A stretch of 64,000 bases of DNA from Anaerolineae bacterium (GCA_023954475.1 JAMLHW010000014.1:62001-126000), one strand, 5' to 3'. Positions 30,823 to 40,024 are shown, counted from the first letter of the stretch. The notes: generated from the letters alone by a model not told the origin. A program made the numbers and translations.

Positions 30823-31791
30823 ATGCAAAAACATGTGATTATCTGGCTTGCGCTACTATTTTTCACCGCTTGCGCCGTTGCTCCTGAAAGTGCGCCTGCC
30901 GACGCCACCGCAACGCCACCGCCGACAGAGGTTAATCCGACGCCAACACAGACTGCCATGCCCGACGTTGAGTTCGACGGCGACAATGCTTTTGCTTATC
31001 TCACTGCCCAGACCGATCTGGGGCCACGCCCACCCGGTAGTGACGGCCATAGCGCCGTCCGCGATTTGATCACGGACGAACTGGCAGCGCTCGGCTGGGA
31101 AGTCGAACGCCAGACATTCGACTATCAGGGATTTGAAGCGATGAACCTGATCGGCCGAACCAATACCGATATGGATTTACCCGTCGTCATGCTCGCCGCC
31201 CATTACGACACCCGTGCCCGCGCCGATCAATCGCCCGGATTTGAAGACACGCCGGTAATCGGAGCGGTCGACGGTGCCAGCGGCGTTGCCGTGCTGCTTG
31301 AACTGGCACGAACGCTCAACACGCCGGGAATCGACAAGGAGATTTGGCTGACGTTCTTCGACGTTGAGGACAACGGCAGCGACGGTATTGACGGCTGGGA
31401 TTGGATCAACGGTTCGCGTTACATGGCGGCCAATCTGACAACGCCGATCGAGTCAATGGTTCTGGTTGACATGATCGGTGATGCTGATCAACAATTGTAT
31501 TATGAAGGCAACTCAGATCCCGCTCTATCAGTTGCGCTGTGGGACATTGCTCACGAACTCGGTTTCGCCGACCAGTTTATTCCGGAACTCAAGTACACGA
31601 TGATCGATGACCACGTGCCATTCCGGCAACTCGGCATTTCTGCCGTCGACATCATCGACTTCGACTACCCTTATTGGCATACGGTTGAAGATACGCCGGA
31701 TAAAGCCAGCGCCGACAGCCTGTTTCGCGTCGGCCGAACCATTGAAGTTTGGTTGGAAAATCATCAAGGAACATTTAACGCATATCCATGA
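30823..31791 (+). CDS. M28-family zinc aminopeptidase/glutaminyl cyclase-like lipoprotein
   Basis: A 322-residue secreted lipoprotein. The signal peptide IIWLALLFFTAC ends in a lipobox with the lipidated Cys at residue 17, followed by a Pro/Thr-rich linker (about 20-45). The M28 metallopeptidase domain shows the zinc ligands in order: AAHYDTR (His), GAVDGASGV (Asp), DVEDNGSDG (Glu), VDMIGD (Asp) and WHTVEDTPDK (His). M28 members of this shape include aminopeptidases and glutaminyl cyclases. The ATG at 30823 begins the signal peptide; the longer frame from 30700 is not used. Its stop overlaps the next gene by four bases. Confidence 0.88.
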   Translation: MQKHVIIWLALLFFTACAVAPESAPADATATPPPTEVNPTPTQTAMPDVEFDGDNAFAYLTAQTDLGPRPPGSDGHSAVRDLITDELAALGWEVERQTFDYQGFEAMNLIGRTNTDMDLPVVMLAAHYDTRARADQSPGFEDTPVIGAVDGASGVAVLLELARTLNTPGIDKEIWLTFFDVEDNGSDGIDGWDWINGSRYMAANLTTPIESMVLVDMIGDADQQLYYEGNSDPALSVALWDIAHELGFADQFIPELKYTMIDDHVPFRQLGISAVDIIDFDYPYWHTVEDTPDKASADSLFRVGRTIEVWLENHQGTFNAYP

Positions 31792-33374
31792 ACATTGAAC
31801 TGGAACACAAACCACATGCCGTCACCGTCTATCCCGACCGGGCACGCATCGAAACAACTGGTTCGGCCGAATTGGAGGCGGGGAACCACACCGTCATCAT
31901 CGGCGACTTGCCGTTGACGATTGACGTTGCCTCCGTTCGCGCCGGCGGCACAGGCACTGCACAGGTGCGCATCCTCGGCGTCGACGTAAAACGCACACAT
32001 CATACGGCCTCACCTACCGCTCGCGTCGCCGATTTGGAAGCTGAAATCGAGCGCCTGACAGATGAATTGCGCACTATCAACGACGAGCGCAACGCGCTGG
32101 ATGCCCAAACCATACTAATCGACGGCATCCGCGAAAACGCGCTCGAATTTGCCCGCAGCCTGTCACGGGGCCGGCTAACCGTCACTGAACAGGCGGAGCG
32201 CATGCAGTTTCTGCTCGAACGAGATCGTGAACTCAAAGCTGCCGTGCGTGACCAGGACATATCCATCCGCGAGTTGTCGCGCACCATTGAGAAGCTGAAA
32301 CGCGAGTTGAAAGAGTTGCAGTCAGCGCGGCCATTGGCACGCTATCAAGCAATGATTGAAGTTGAAACGAATGCGGCCTGTACATTTCGGCCGAATCTGA
32401 GTTACGTCGTCACCCGTGCCGGTTGGCAACCTTTATACGACGTGCGCCTTGTCGAAAACGGCAGCCGTCAACTCGAACTGAGCTATCTGGCGCAAATAAC
32501 CAATCAATCAGGACAGGATTGGAACGAAGTCAACTTGTCTGTCTCGACCGCACGCCCGGCCCTCAATCAGCGCAAACCTGAGTTAAAGCCATGGTATATC
32601 GGCGAGCTCAAGCCGATGCCGCGTCATGTTAGAGCGATGGCAGCCCCTGCCGCCGCCGCAAAAACCGAGGTTGCATTTGAATCTGCTTTATCGGGTGAAG
32701 ATGTGGCCATGGCCGATGTCGCAGCTGAAACGGTCGTTGCGTCGGTCGCAACAACCGGAACAGCAGTCACGTTCCGCATACCGGGTGCGACAACGGTTCC
32801 CAGCGACGGTGCAGCACACAAAAGCAGTATCGGCCGATTTGATTTCAAGCCTGCCATCGACTATCTGGCCGTGCCACGCCATACCGATTCCGTTTTCCGT
32901 CGTGTCAAAATGGTCAACGAGAGCGCATCGCCGCTGCTGGCCGGACCGGTCAATTTGTTTGTCGGCGACGAGTTTATTGGCAGCAATCGCATTGATTATG
33001 CAGCGCAATCGGCCGAGATCGAACTCCTGCTCGGTGTTGAAGAGCGCATCGTGATCAAACGCGAACTGATCAAGCGCGAAGTCGACAAGAAATTGCTGCG
33101 TGACCAGCGTCAAATTCGCTACAGTTATCAAATCGAAGTCGAAAATCTGCTGCCGGTTGCCGCTGACGTCGCTGTAGAAGACCAGATTCCCGTTTCGACA
33201 CACGAAGAGATTAAAGTTAAGCTGGAGAGCGTGACACCACAATCGGCCGAGATCAGCGATATGAACATCATGAAGTGGCAGTTGCAACTGCAATCGGCCG
33301 AAAAACACGTTATCAGCTATGAGTTCAGTATCCAACACCCGCGCTCCGTGGAACTGCACGGCATCACGGAGTAA
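31788..33374 (+). CDS. MuiA-like protein (DUF4140/DUF4139)
   Basis: A 528-residue protein of the mucoidy inhibitor MuiA family. The N-terminal DUF4140 domain (about 10-110) begins AVTVYPDRARIETTG. A coiled coil rich in Glu, Arg and Leu covers about residues 80-185. The DUF4139 beta domain follows, starting at YVVTRAGWQPLYDVRL, and ends with VEDQIPVSTHEEIKV and the LQSAEKHVISYEFSI segment. The biochemical role of the family is unknown. It overlaps the M28 gene by four bases (ATGA). Six TCGGCCGA copies lie inside it, two only 50 bp apart near its end. Confidence 0.88.
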   Translation: MNIELEHKPHAVTVYPDRARIETTGSAELEAGNHTVIIGDLPLTIDVASVRAGGTGTAQVRILGVDVKRTHHTASPTARVADLEAEIERLTDELRTINDERNALDAQTILIDGIRENALEFARSLSRGRLTVTEQAERMQFLLERDRELKAAVRDQDISIRELSRTIEKLKRELKELQSARPLARYQAMIEVETNAACTFRPNLSYVVTRAGWQPLYDVRLVENGSRQLELSYLAQITNQSGQDWNEVNLSVSTARPALNQRKPELKPWYIGELKPMPRHVRAMAAPAAAAKTEVAFESALSGEDVAMADVAAETVVASVATTGTAVTFRIPGATTVPSDGAAHKSSIGRFDFKPAIDYLAVPRHTDSVFRRVKMVNESASPLLAGPVNLFVGDEFIGSNRIDYAAQSAEIELLLGVEERIVIKRELIKREVDKKLLRDQRQIRYSYQIEVENLLPVAADVAVEDQIPVSTHEEIKVKLESVTPQSAEISDMNIMKWQLQLQSAEKHVISYEFSIQHPRSVELHGITE

Positions 33375-33449
33375 GTAGAAGCACATGATTCCGGTGCGGA
33401 TGATCACCGCATCGCTTCACTTCCATTTCATGCAAAAGGGAGAAACAAG

Positions 33450-34757
33450 ATTAGCACCAACGATACCATGCCCACCACTGCACCGGCCGAACGCGCTTTC
33501 CTGGTCGGCGGCGAACTGAAATATGGTCGACCGTTGTTGTCGGTTGAAGACAGCTTAAACGAACTGGAACAACTGGCTGATACAGCCGGCCTGATTGTCG
33601 TAGGCCGCACCTATCAACGCTTCGACAATCCCCATCCGGCCACATTTATCGGGCCGGGAAAAGTTGACGAAGTCAAAACCCTGGCGGGTGAACTCGATGC
33701 TGATGTGATTCTATTCGACGATGAACTATCGCCGCGTCACCAACGCGAGCTGGAAAAGGCATTCGGCGATAAGCTCAAAGTTATCGACCGCACCGCGCTG
33801 ATCCTCGACATTTTTGCCCAACATGCACACACGCATGAAGGCAAGCTGCAAGTCGAACTGGCCCAGTTAGAATACCGTATTCCGCGTCTGACGCGCATGT
33901 GGACACATTTAGCGCGGCAAACGGGCAAGACCGGCGGCAGTGTCGGCGTACGTGGCCCCGGTGAAACGCAGCTAGAGCTGGACCGACGCATGATTGGTCG
34001 GCGTATTTCCCATCTCAAAGCGGAACTGGATAATGTGCGTGCCCATCGCAGTCGTCACCGCTCGCAGCGCCGCCAAACTGAGTTGCAGGTCATTGCCATT
34101 GTCGGCTACACCAATGCGGGCAAATCGACGCTGCTCAATACGCTGACCGGGGCGAATGTGCTTTCGGCCGATATGCTGTTTGCCACTCTCGACCCGACAA
34201 CGCGACGTGTTGAGATGCCCGGTGGACGCGAAGTGCTGCTCACCGACACCGTCGGCTTTATCCAGAAGCTGCCGACCAACATCGTCGCCGCATTCCGCGC
34301 CACGCTGGAAGAAATAATCGAAGCTGACATCCTGCTACATGTCGTCGACGCGACGCATCCCAATTTGGCCGCGCAGATCGAGTCTGTCGAAGACACATTG
34401 GCTGAACTGGAAGTCGACCATCTGCCGATGGTAATGGCACTCAACAAAATCGACTTGCTGCCGGCTGACGTAAATCCACACGACCTGGTGACAACGACCA
34501 AACCGTGCACACCCATTTCAGCTGTCACCGGCGAAGGACGCGAGGAATTGCTCCACGCCATCGAAGCGGTCACTGAAAGTTTGATGGAACCGGCAATCGT
34601 ACTGCTGCCTTACAAGCGAGGCGATCTCGTTTCCATGTTCCACGAACGTGGTCAGGTTGAGTATGACGAACACACGGCCGATGGGGTAAAATTGATTGGG
34701 CGTCTACCACAACGCCTGATTCCGTATTTTGAAAATTACCGGGTCATTGAAGAGTGA
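33450..34757 (+). CDS. hflX: GTPase HflX, possible ATT start
   Basis: A ribosome-associated GTPase that splits stalled ribosomes. The N-terminal HflX domain includes ELEQLADTAGLIVVG and PATFIGPGKVDEV, followed by the linker SVGVRGPGETQLELDRR and the G domain with G1 GYTNAGKST, G3 DTVGF and G4 NKID. The first ATG is at 33468 (429 residues) but has no ribosome site at useful distance. A strong AAAGGGAG lies 7 nt before an in-frame ATT at 33450, so initiation may occur there and add six residues (435 in all). The gene function is certain; the start is not. Confidence 0.9.
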   Translation: MSTNDTMPTTAPAERAFLVGGELKYGRPLLSVEDSLNELEQLADTAGLIVVGRTYQRFDNPHPATFIGPGKVDEVKTLAGELDADVILFDDELSPRHQRELEKAFGDKLKVIDRTALILDIFAQHAHTHEGKLQVELAQLEYRIPRLTRMWTHLARQTGKTGGSVGVRGPGETQLELDRRMIGRRISHLKAELDNVRAHRSRHRSQRRQTELQVIAIVGYTNAGKSTLLNTLTGANVLSADMLFATLDPTTRRVEMPGGREVLLTDTVGFIQKLPTNIVAAFRATLEEIIEADILLHVVDATHPNLAAQIESVEDTLAELEVDHLPMVMALNKIDLLPADVNPHDLVTTTKPCTPISAVTGEGREELLHAIEAVTESLMEPAIVLLPYKRGDLVSMFHERGQVEYDEHTADGVKLIGRLPQRLIPYFENYRVIEE

Positions 34758-34808
34758 CTCGACAAGTCTTCACGAGTTGCGGGAGCCGACGACTCTTAAC
34801 CAGACAGC

Positions 34809-35975
34809 ATGCTAACCGTACAAACTATCGCGCAACAACCACGCGTTCAAGAAGCACTGAAGCAATTTGACACTAACATCGAAGCGCTGATCGATCGGGC
34901 AATCGCCATTCAACAAATCCCGGCACCTACGTTTAGTGAGCAGGAGCGGGCTGCGTTTGTGCAAACGACGTTTACGGCGTTGGGACTGCACGACATCAGC
35001 CAGGATCAATGGTTTAATGTCTACGCTCGGCTGCCTGGCAGTCGCAGCAATGGCCATCCCATCATCGTTTCAGCGCATAGTGATACCGTATTTTCGGCCG
35101 AAACTGATCTCACTATCCGGCGTGAAGACAACAAGATCCACGGGCCGGGCATCGCCGACAACAGTACCGGCGTCGCCGGATTGTTGACGCTCGCCGAAAC
35201 CATGCGCCATTTCGAGCTGCAACCTGAGCGCGATGTCTGGTTTGTCGCCAATTCCGGTGAGGAAGGACTCGGCGACCTGATCGGGATGCGGGCCGTCGCC
35301 GACCGGTTTCCGACCGGTGAGTACATCGTTATCGAGGGCGGCATGTACGGCTCGGTGCTGCATGCGGCGATTGGTGTGCGCCGGTTCGAAATTGCCGTTG
35401 CAACACAAGGCGGTCATTCGTGGAGCGAATTCGGCCGAACAAACGCCATCCATGTCCTCGGTCACCTGATTGCAGCAATTGACGGCATTGACGTGCCGCG
35501 TCGGCCGAAAACGACTTACACAATCGGAATTGTCGAGGGCGGCACATCGATCAACACCATTGCATCATCGGCACGCTTGCTGCTCGATGTTCGGTCAGTT
35601 GACAATACAGCGCTGCAACATATCGTGGGCACGGTCGAAACTGTCGTCAAGCAGACCAGGCGCACCTTTCGCGATGCCAACATCACGATGACGCAAATCG
35701 GTCATCGTCCGTCCGGCAAAATTCCACGCAACGCCATGCTCGTCCAATCGGCCGATGCCGCTCTCGCCTACGTCGGCTACCGCAATATCCAACACCTCGC
35801 CGGCAGTACCGACGCCAATATCCCACTCAGCCGCGGCTATCCCGCCGTCTGCATCGGCCTTGCCAATTCCGCCAACGCCCACCGGCTCGACGAATACCTC
35901 GACACGACCCATCTGATACAAGGGATGCAACAGCTTCTCCTGCTCACACTGACCGCCGGACAAAACAACACGTAA
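34809..35975 (+). CDS. M20-family metallopeptidase
   Basis: A 388-residue M20/M25/M40-type zinc peptidase. Motifs are VSAHSDTVF (first His and catalytic Asp), GPGIADNSTGVAGLL (bridging Asp) and ANSGEEGLGDL (the catalytic Glu pair). A dimerisation domain occupies about residues 190-300 and the late metal-binding His is in ANSANAHRLDEYL. It resembles peptidase T or di/tripeptidase-like enzymes, but the substrate cannot be assigned. It lies 51 nt after hflX and 37 nt before the acyl-CoA dehydrogenase gene on the same strand. Confidence 0.88.
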   Translation: MLTVQTIAQQPRVQEALKQFDTNIEALIDRAIAIQQIPAPTFSEQERAAFVQTTFTALGLHDISQDQWFNVYARLPGSRSNGHPIIVSAHSDTVFSAETDLTIRREDNKIHGPGIADNSTGVAGLLTLAETMRHFELQPERDVWFVANSGEEGLGDLIGMRAVADRFPTGEYIVIEGGMYGSVLHAAIGVRRFEIAVATQGGHSWSEFGRTNAIHVLGHLIAAIDGIDVPRRPKTTYTIGIVEGGTSINTIASSARLLLDVRSVDNTALQHIVGTVETVVKQTRRTFRDANITMTQIGHRPSGKIPRNAMLVQSADAALAYVGYRNIQHLAGSTDANIPLSRGYPAVCIGLANSANAHRLDEYLDTTHLIQGMQQLLLLTLTAGQNNT

Positions 35976-36012
35976 GTAACCACCGACCGGCACCACTTTC
36001 CAGGAATCGCAC

Positions 36013-37149
36013 ATGGACTTTAACCTGACATCCGAACAAGAAGATTTTCGATACTTTGTACACGATTTTGTCGCCAAAGAACTCAAGCCGCATGCACGTG
36101 AAATCGACGCCAAAGCCGAGTTTTTCTGGCCAGCCGTCCAAAAAATGGGGCCAATCGGCTTGCTGGGCCTCAACGTGCCTGAAGCGTACGGCGGCGCAGC
36201 AGTCGACACCATCAGCGCCTCCATCGCCATCGAAGAGATCGCCTGGGGTTGTGGCTCGACAGCACTCGCCATCTCAGCACATAACGGGCTGGGATTGACA
36301 CCAATCGTCAAATTCGGAACCGAAGCACAGAAGCAGCGCTGGTTGCCGCAACTAGCCACCGGACGCGGTAAATTATCTTCGTTAGGACAGACTGAACCAG
36401 GCGCAGGCTCCGATCTCAAAGGCGGTGTCCGTCTCTGGGCACGCAAAGAAGGCGATGAATGGGTGCTAAACGGCACGAAAATGTGGTTGACCAATGCGTC
36501 AATCGCCGATCTCATGATTATCCTGGCCCGCACCGATTCGACGAGCATGAGTCATATCCTGGTGCCGACCGATACACCCGGCGTTCACATCGGCCCCAAT
36601 GAGAAAAAAATGGGGCTGAAAGGATCGCCGACGAATGCCGTAACATTCGACGATGCCCGTTTACCGCTGGAAAATCTGCTTGGCGTTGAAGGGCGCGGCT
36701 TGCAGCAGACGCTGGAAGTACTCGACGCAGGCCGCATCAGCATCGGCGCACTGGCAGTCGGTCTGGCGCAAGCGGCATATGAGGAGGCGCTGCAATATGC
36801 GCAAGAGCGCGAGGCATTTGGCGGACCGATTGCGCAATTCCAGGCGATCCAATGGATGCTGGCGGACGCGGCGACGGAGATTCAGGCGGCGCGCATGATG
36901 GTTTACTGGGCAGCGTGGATGAAGGATCAAGGTCAACCTTTCACCAAGGCCGCAGCAATGGCGAAACTGTTTGCGACTGAGGTCAGCGAACGTGTTTGTC
37001 GCAACGCAATTCAGATTCACGGCGGTTACGGCTACAGCTCGGAGTTTGAAGTGGAGCGGATGTACCGAGATACGCGCTTGATGACGATTGGCGAAGGCAC
37101 AAGTGAGATTCAACGGATGATCATTGCGCGGCATATTCTCGGCCGATGA
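36013..37149 (+). CDS. Acyl-CoA dehydrogenase
   Basis: A 378-residue FAD-dependent acyl-CoA dehydrogenase. It shows the three-domain family layout: N-terminal helices (FNLTSEQEDFRYFVHDFVAK), the FAD-binding loop SLGQTEPGAGSDL, KMWLTNASIAD, and the C-terminal helical domain ending in QIHGGYGYSSEFEVERMYRD and IGEGTSEIQRMIIARHIL, which contains the catalytic Glu. Chain-length or branched-chain preference is not readable. Given the hydratase/biotin carboxylase pair and acetoacetyl-CoA synthetase in this window, a branched-chain amino acid role is possible. The stop codon immediately follows a TCGGCCGA copy. Confidence 0.93.
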   Translation: MDFNLTSEQEDFRYFVHDFVAKELKPHAREIDAKAEFFWPAVQKMGPIGLLGLNVPEAYGGAAVDTISASIAIEEIAWGCGSTALAISAHNGLGLTPIVKFGTEAQKQRWLPQLATGRGKLSSLGQTEPGAGSDLKGGVRLWARKEGDEWVLNGTKMWLTNASIADLMIILARTDSTSMSHILVPTDTPGVHIGPNEKKMGLKGSPTNAVTFDDARLPLENLLGVEGRGLQQTLEVLDAGRISIGALAVGLAQAAYEEALQYAQEREAFGGPIAQFQAIQWMLADAATEIQAARMMVYWAAWMKDQGQPFTKAAAMAKLFATEVSERVCRNAIQIHGGYGYSSEFEVERMYRDTRLMTIGEGTSEIQRMIIARHILGR

Positions 37150-37155
37150 TGGATT

Positions 37156-37278
37156 ATGCAAGCAGAATATGACTTCTCCAAAGGCAGGAGTAGCGTTATG
37201 TCGTGTTCTTCAAGCAGAGATTCCCAAAGCAATCTACTCGAGTGGGTAGTCTTCGATCAGATAAGGGACGGCCGATAA
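37156..37278 (+). pseudogene. Short frame resembling the N terminus of a CopG-type antitoxin, probably a remnant
   Basis: A 40-codon frame starts M-Q-A-E-Y-D-F-S-K-G-R, which recalls small antitoxins beginning with EYDFSKGKR. The rest (SSVMSCSSSRDSQSNLLEW) lacks the expected ribbon-helix-helix, so it looks frameshifted or decayed. It lies just upstream of an intact toxin-antitoxin pair. The similarity is short and may be chance. Confidence 0.25.
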
Positions 37279-37300
37279 TTTCCAGTGGTGTTGGCGTCCA

Positions 37301-37309
37301 TGCTATAAT
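37301..37309 (+). promoter_or_regulatory. Extended -10 promoter of the toxin-antitoxin operon
   Basis: TGCTATAAT, a perfect extended -10 (TG-n-TATAAT), lies about 55 nt before the antitoxin start. There is no clear -35, which such promoters do not need. Confidence 0.6.
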
Positions 37310-37363
37310 GAATTTTGACACTCGCACGAATCCGAGAAATAGGTTTCGCAGATGGAGAAAGCT

Positions 37364-37588
37364 ATGACACAAATTGATCTTCAGGATGCACAAGAGCAAA
37401 TTATTCATCTCTTCGAATTAGCGGCCAGTGGGGAAGAAATTGTCATCTCCAAGGATAACCGTCCTTTTGTGAAACTGTCACCCGCAAACGGAACCAAACG
37501 CTGGCGCCAGTTCGGCAGCGCCAAAGGGTTGATTGAAATGGCTGATGATTTCGATGAGCCGCTTGCAGATTTTCAGGAGTATATGTAG
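37364..37588 (+). CDS. Type II antitoxin, Phd/YefM family
   Basis: A 74-residue protein of the Phd/YefM antitoxin type. The N-terminal DNA-binding half reads QIDLQDAQEQIIHLFELAASGEEIVISKDNRPFVKLSP, and the short C-terminal tail should bind the toxin. I start at 37364, 7 nt after GGAG; an ATG at 37352 adds four residues but overlaps that ribosome site. The stop TAG overlaps the GTG start of the toxin gene, the usual coupled arrangement. Family members repress their own operon. Confidence 0.85.
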   Translation: MTQIDLQDAQEQIIHLFELAASGEEIVISKDNRPFVKLSPANGTKRWRQFGSAKGLIEMADDFDEPLADFQEYM

Positions 37589-37974
37589 TGCGTTTCCTCT
37601 TGGACACGCATACTTTCCTGTGGTTCATTGGCGGCGACGAGCGTTTGTCTGCTACCGCACGACAATTGATCGCTGATATAGAACATGAACTATTCTTGAG
37701 TACCGTGAGTTTATGGGAAATTGCATTGAAAACCGGGCTGGGCAAGCTAACGTTGAGAAAGTCGTTTGACGAGTTATTTCCCTCCGAGTTGAAAGCAAAC
37801 GAGATAACTGTTTTTGCCATTGACATTGACGCCCTCTCTCACCTGATTAATCTACCTTTTCATCACCGCGACCCGTTTGATCGCCTTCTGATTGCTCAAG
37901 CAATTGCGAGGCAACTACCGATAATAGGTAAAGATAGCGCTTTCAAAGCGTATGCAGTTGATCTGATTTGGTGA
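37588..37974 (+). CDS. PIN-domain toxin (VapC-like ribonuclease)
   Basis: A 128-residue PIN-domain protein. The N-terminal RFLLDTHTFLWFI gives the first acidic residue, LWEIALKTGLGKL the conserved Glu region, and HHRDPFDRLLIAQA with LPIIGKDSAF the remaining acidic and Ser/Thr positions of the metal site. It is of the subtype (cyanobacterial Sll0205-like) that pairs with Phd-type antitoxins. It starts with GTG overlapping the antitoxin stop by one base. The active site appears complete, so the toxin is probably functional; family members cleave RNA. Confidence 0.88.
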   Translation: MRFLLDTHTFLWFIGGDERLSATARQLIADIEHELFLSTVSLWEIALKTGLGKLTLRKSFDELFPSELKANEITVFAIDIDALSHLINLPFHHRDPFDRLLIAQAIARQLPIIGKDSAFKAYAVDLIW

Positions 37975-38130
37975 TAAAGGTCTATAGTGCGTTGGCACAA
38001 ATGTGACAATCTCCATCTGCCGGGTTATCCTGTTTCTTGTTTCAAACAATGTCCCACAATCAACCCAACCCAAGGATTAAAGCCGACTCTTGGTCAAGCT
38101 CCCCTCACCTCATATCATGAGAAGGTACCA

Positions 38131-38670
38131 ATGATGTCAAATTCCACCAATGCCATCGACGGATTGATTCTAATGGGGCCGTTCGGAGCCGGAAAATCGT
38201 ATCTGGGCAAATTGCTGTGTATGCAAAACATCGCTCGCTATACTGATTTGGAACCAATCATATACGAACGCTTCAGCAATGGGGACGAGTTCGATTTGGA
38301 AGGTGCAACTCATTTTCTCCGCAATCATTACTACGAGCAGCTGTCGTCAGATAGGGGGTTGGTCGCATTTGAATCGACCGGCGTTGTGCAACGACCACTG
38401 TTGCTGGAAATCATAGAAGCGTTCCAGGTCGCATTAGTGAGAGTGCATACGCCCAGATCGGTATGTCTCCAACGCGTCAATCAGCGCAATCAAAACAGTA
38501 ATCACCGCATCAACCTCGACAAGGCAGCCGAATTCTTTGACTATTGGTGCAATAAAGTCGCGCCAACGTACGAATTTGCGCTTGAAATAGATGGCACAGA
38601 CGCAGATGCTGCACTGCGAAACATCAAAGAGCTGATCGTCGCAAAAAAGTCCCCATTGGTTACAGAATGA
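38131..38670 (+). CDS. P-loop ATPase/kinase-like protein of unknown function
   Basis: A 179-residue protein with an N-terminal P-loop GLILMGPFGAGKSYLGKLL and the general look of a shikimate- or adenylate-kinase-type NMP kinase (LVAFESTGVV, then VALVRVHTPRSVCLQRVNQR as a possible lid region). I do not recognise a specific family. The start at 38131 (or the next codon, 38134) is supported by GAGAAGG upstream; the frame from 37987 has no ribosome site. It lies between the toxin-antitoxin pair and rlmN, whose start is directly after its stop. Confidence 0.6.
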   Translation: MMSNSTNAIDGLILMGPFGAGKSYLGKLLCMQNIARYTDLEPIIYERFSNGDEFDLEGATHFLRNHYYEQLSSDRGLVAFESTGVVQRPLLLEIIEAFQVALVRVHTPRSVCLQRVNQRNQNSNHRINLDKAAEFFDYWCNKVAPTYEFALEIDGTDADAALRNIKELIVAKKSPLVTE

Positions 38671-38671
38671 C

Positions 38672-39751
38672 ATGAAGAACTTATACGATCTCGGCCGATC
38701 CCAACTCACTGAGCTACTTGCCGGATGGAGCTACAGCAGCCATCACGCGCAGACCGTGTGGCATAACTTGTATCGCGAACGATTCAGGTCGCTTGCTGAG
38801 TTTGAGGGTGTACGCGCGGACTTGATGGCACGACTTTCGGCCGAAACCACACTCATCCACCCGATCGTCATCACATCACAAACCAGCTCCGATGGTGTGA
38901 CCCAAAAGTTCCTGCTCTGCTGGCCCGACGGACAAGCCGTTGAAACAGTCATCATGGCATTTCGCGGTCGCTATACTGCTTGCATCAGCACTCAAGCAGG
39001 CTGCGCCATGGGCTGTGTCTTCTGTGCCACCGGGCAAATGGGTTTTTATCGCCACCTAACACCGGGCGAAATTGTCGCCCAAGTGCTGTTTGTGATGGCG
39101 CAACTGGAGCAACGAGATAAAACGCTGCGCAATGTCGTCTTGATGGGAATGGGTGAACCCCTGCACAATTATGACAACACCTTGCAGGCAGTCGACACGC
39201 TCATGGATCATCACGGCCTGGCGCTGGCAGCGAAACACATCACGCTGAGCACGGTTGGCATTCCACAGGGAATCAGACGACTGGCAGATGAAAATCGGCC
39301 GATTAAACTCGCCGTCTCCCTGCACGCAGCCACTGACTTGGAACGGCAAGCCATTGTGCCGCTAGCCAAGCGATGGCCATTGGCCGAATTACTCGACGCG
39401 TGTCGCTACTACGTCACCAACCGTAGCCGTCACATCTTCTTTGAATGGGCACTAATTGCCGGGGAGAATGATTCGGCCGAGCAGGCTCACGCCGTCGGGT
39501 CGTTGCTTAGCGACATCGATTCCCACGTGAACCTGATTCCACTCAACGCAACAACCGGATATGACGGTCGGCCGAGCAACCGGGAAACAGTCAAACAATT
39601 TCAAGCTATTTTGGCTGAGTATGGCATTCCCAGCACCGTAAGACAGCGTCGCGGCATCGACATCGCCGCCGGTTGCGGTCAGCTACGCGCCACTGAAACA
39701 CCAACACACAACACCACCGCCAAAGTGTCAAATGTCATCTTTCCAACATGA
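38672..39751 (+). CDS. rlmN: Dual-specificity 23S rRNA/tRNA adenine-C2 methyltransferase RlmN
   Basis: A 359-residue radical SAM methyltransferase that modifies A2503 of 23S rRNA and A37 of some tRNAs. The SAM cluster motif is CAMGCVFC (about residue 113), preceded by CISTQAGC. LMGMGEPLHNYDNT and LSTVGIPQGIRRLA are family blocks. The C-terminal methylated Cys lies in AAGCGQL; this segment usually reads AACGQL in relatives I know, a minor difference. A TCGGCCGA copy sits at codons 8-10. The last 20 residues are low-complexity and Thr-rich. Confidence 0.95.
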   Translation: MKNLYDLGRSQLTELLAGWSYSSHHAQTVWHNLYRERFRSLAEFEGVRADLMARLSAETTLIHPIVITSQTSSDGVTQKFLLCWPDGQAVETVIMAFRGRYTACISTQAGCAMGCVFCATGQMGFYRHLTPGEIVAQVLFVMAQLEQRDKTLRNVVLMGMGEPLHNYDNTLQAVDTLMDHHGLALAAKHITLSTVGIPQGIRRLADENRPIKLAVSLHAATDLERQAIVPLAKRWPLAELLDACRYYVTNRSRHIFFEWALIAGENDSAEQAHAVGSLLSDIDSHVNLIPLNATTGYDGRPSNRETVKQFQAILAEYGIPSTVRQRRGIDIAAGCGQLRATETPTHNTTAKVSNVIFPT

Positions 39752-39780
39752 CATTCCTCATTTATCCCACTTGACATCTC

Positions 39781-39789
39781 TGATATAAT
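39781..39789 (+). promoter_or_regulatory. Extended -10 promoter ahead of the candidate RNA gene
   Basis: TGATATAAT, a perfect extended -10, lies 30 nt after the rlmN stop. A TTGACA at 39771-39776 is only 7 nt from the TATAAT and cannot serve as its -35. Confidence 0.5.
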
Positions 39790-39989
39790 GATGGTGTCGC
39801 AATAGGTCTTCAGATGAAAGTCTAAGGCCTTTGAGATAGAAGGAAGCCCCCAGAAATTGGAAGGCTTGCCTGAGGCAAAAGTAACTGCCGCTTCACATGC
39901 GGTTGGCCTGATATGCAGAGCTTCGGTCACTTTCCCTCGCTCTCATCAGGAATTGCAGACGGATTGTCTGCGAAGGCGGTTGCGGATGC

Positions 39990-40024
39990 ACTGCTGTGAC
40001 TGTCGCGAGTGTACAGCAGTTTTT
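39990..40024 (+). terminator. Terminator-like hairpin
   Basis: ACTGCTGT (39990-39997) pairs perfectly with ACAGCAGT (40013-40020) over a 15-nt loop and is followed by five T. Confidence 0.6.

Noticed and set aside
39771-39789. TTGACA followed by TATAAT near the candidate RNA, as a consensus promoter
   Set aside because: The spacer is only 7 nt; only the extended -10 can function here.
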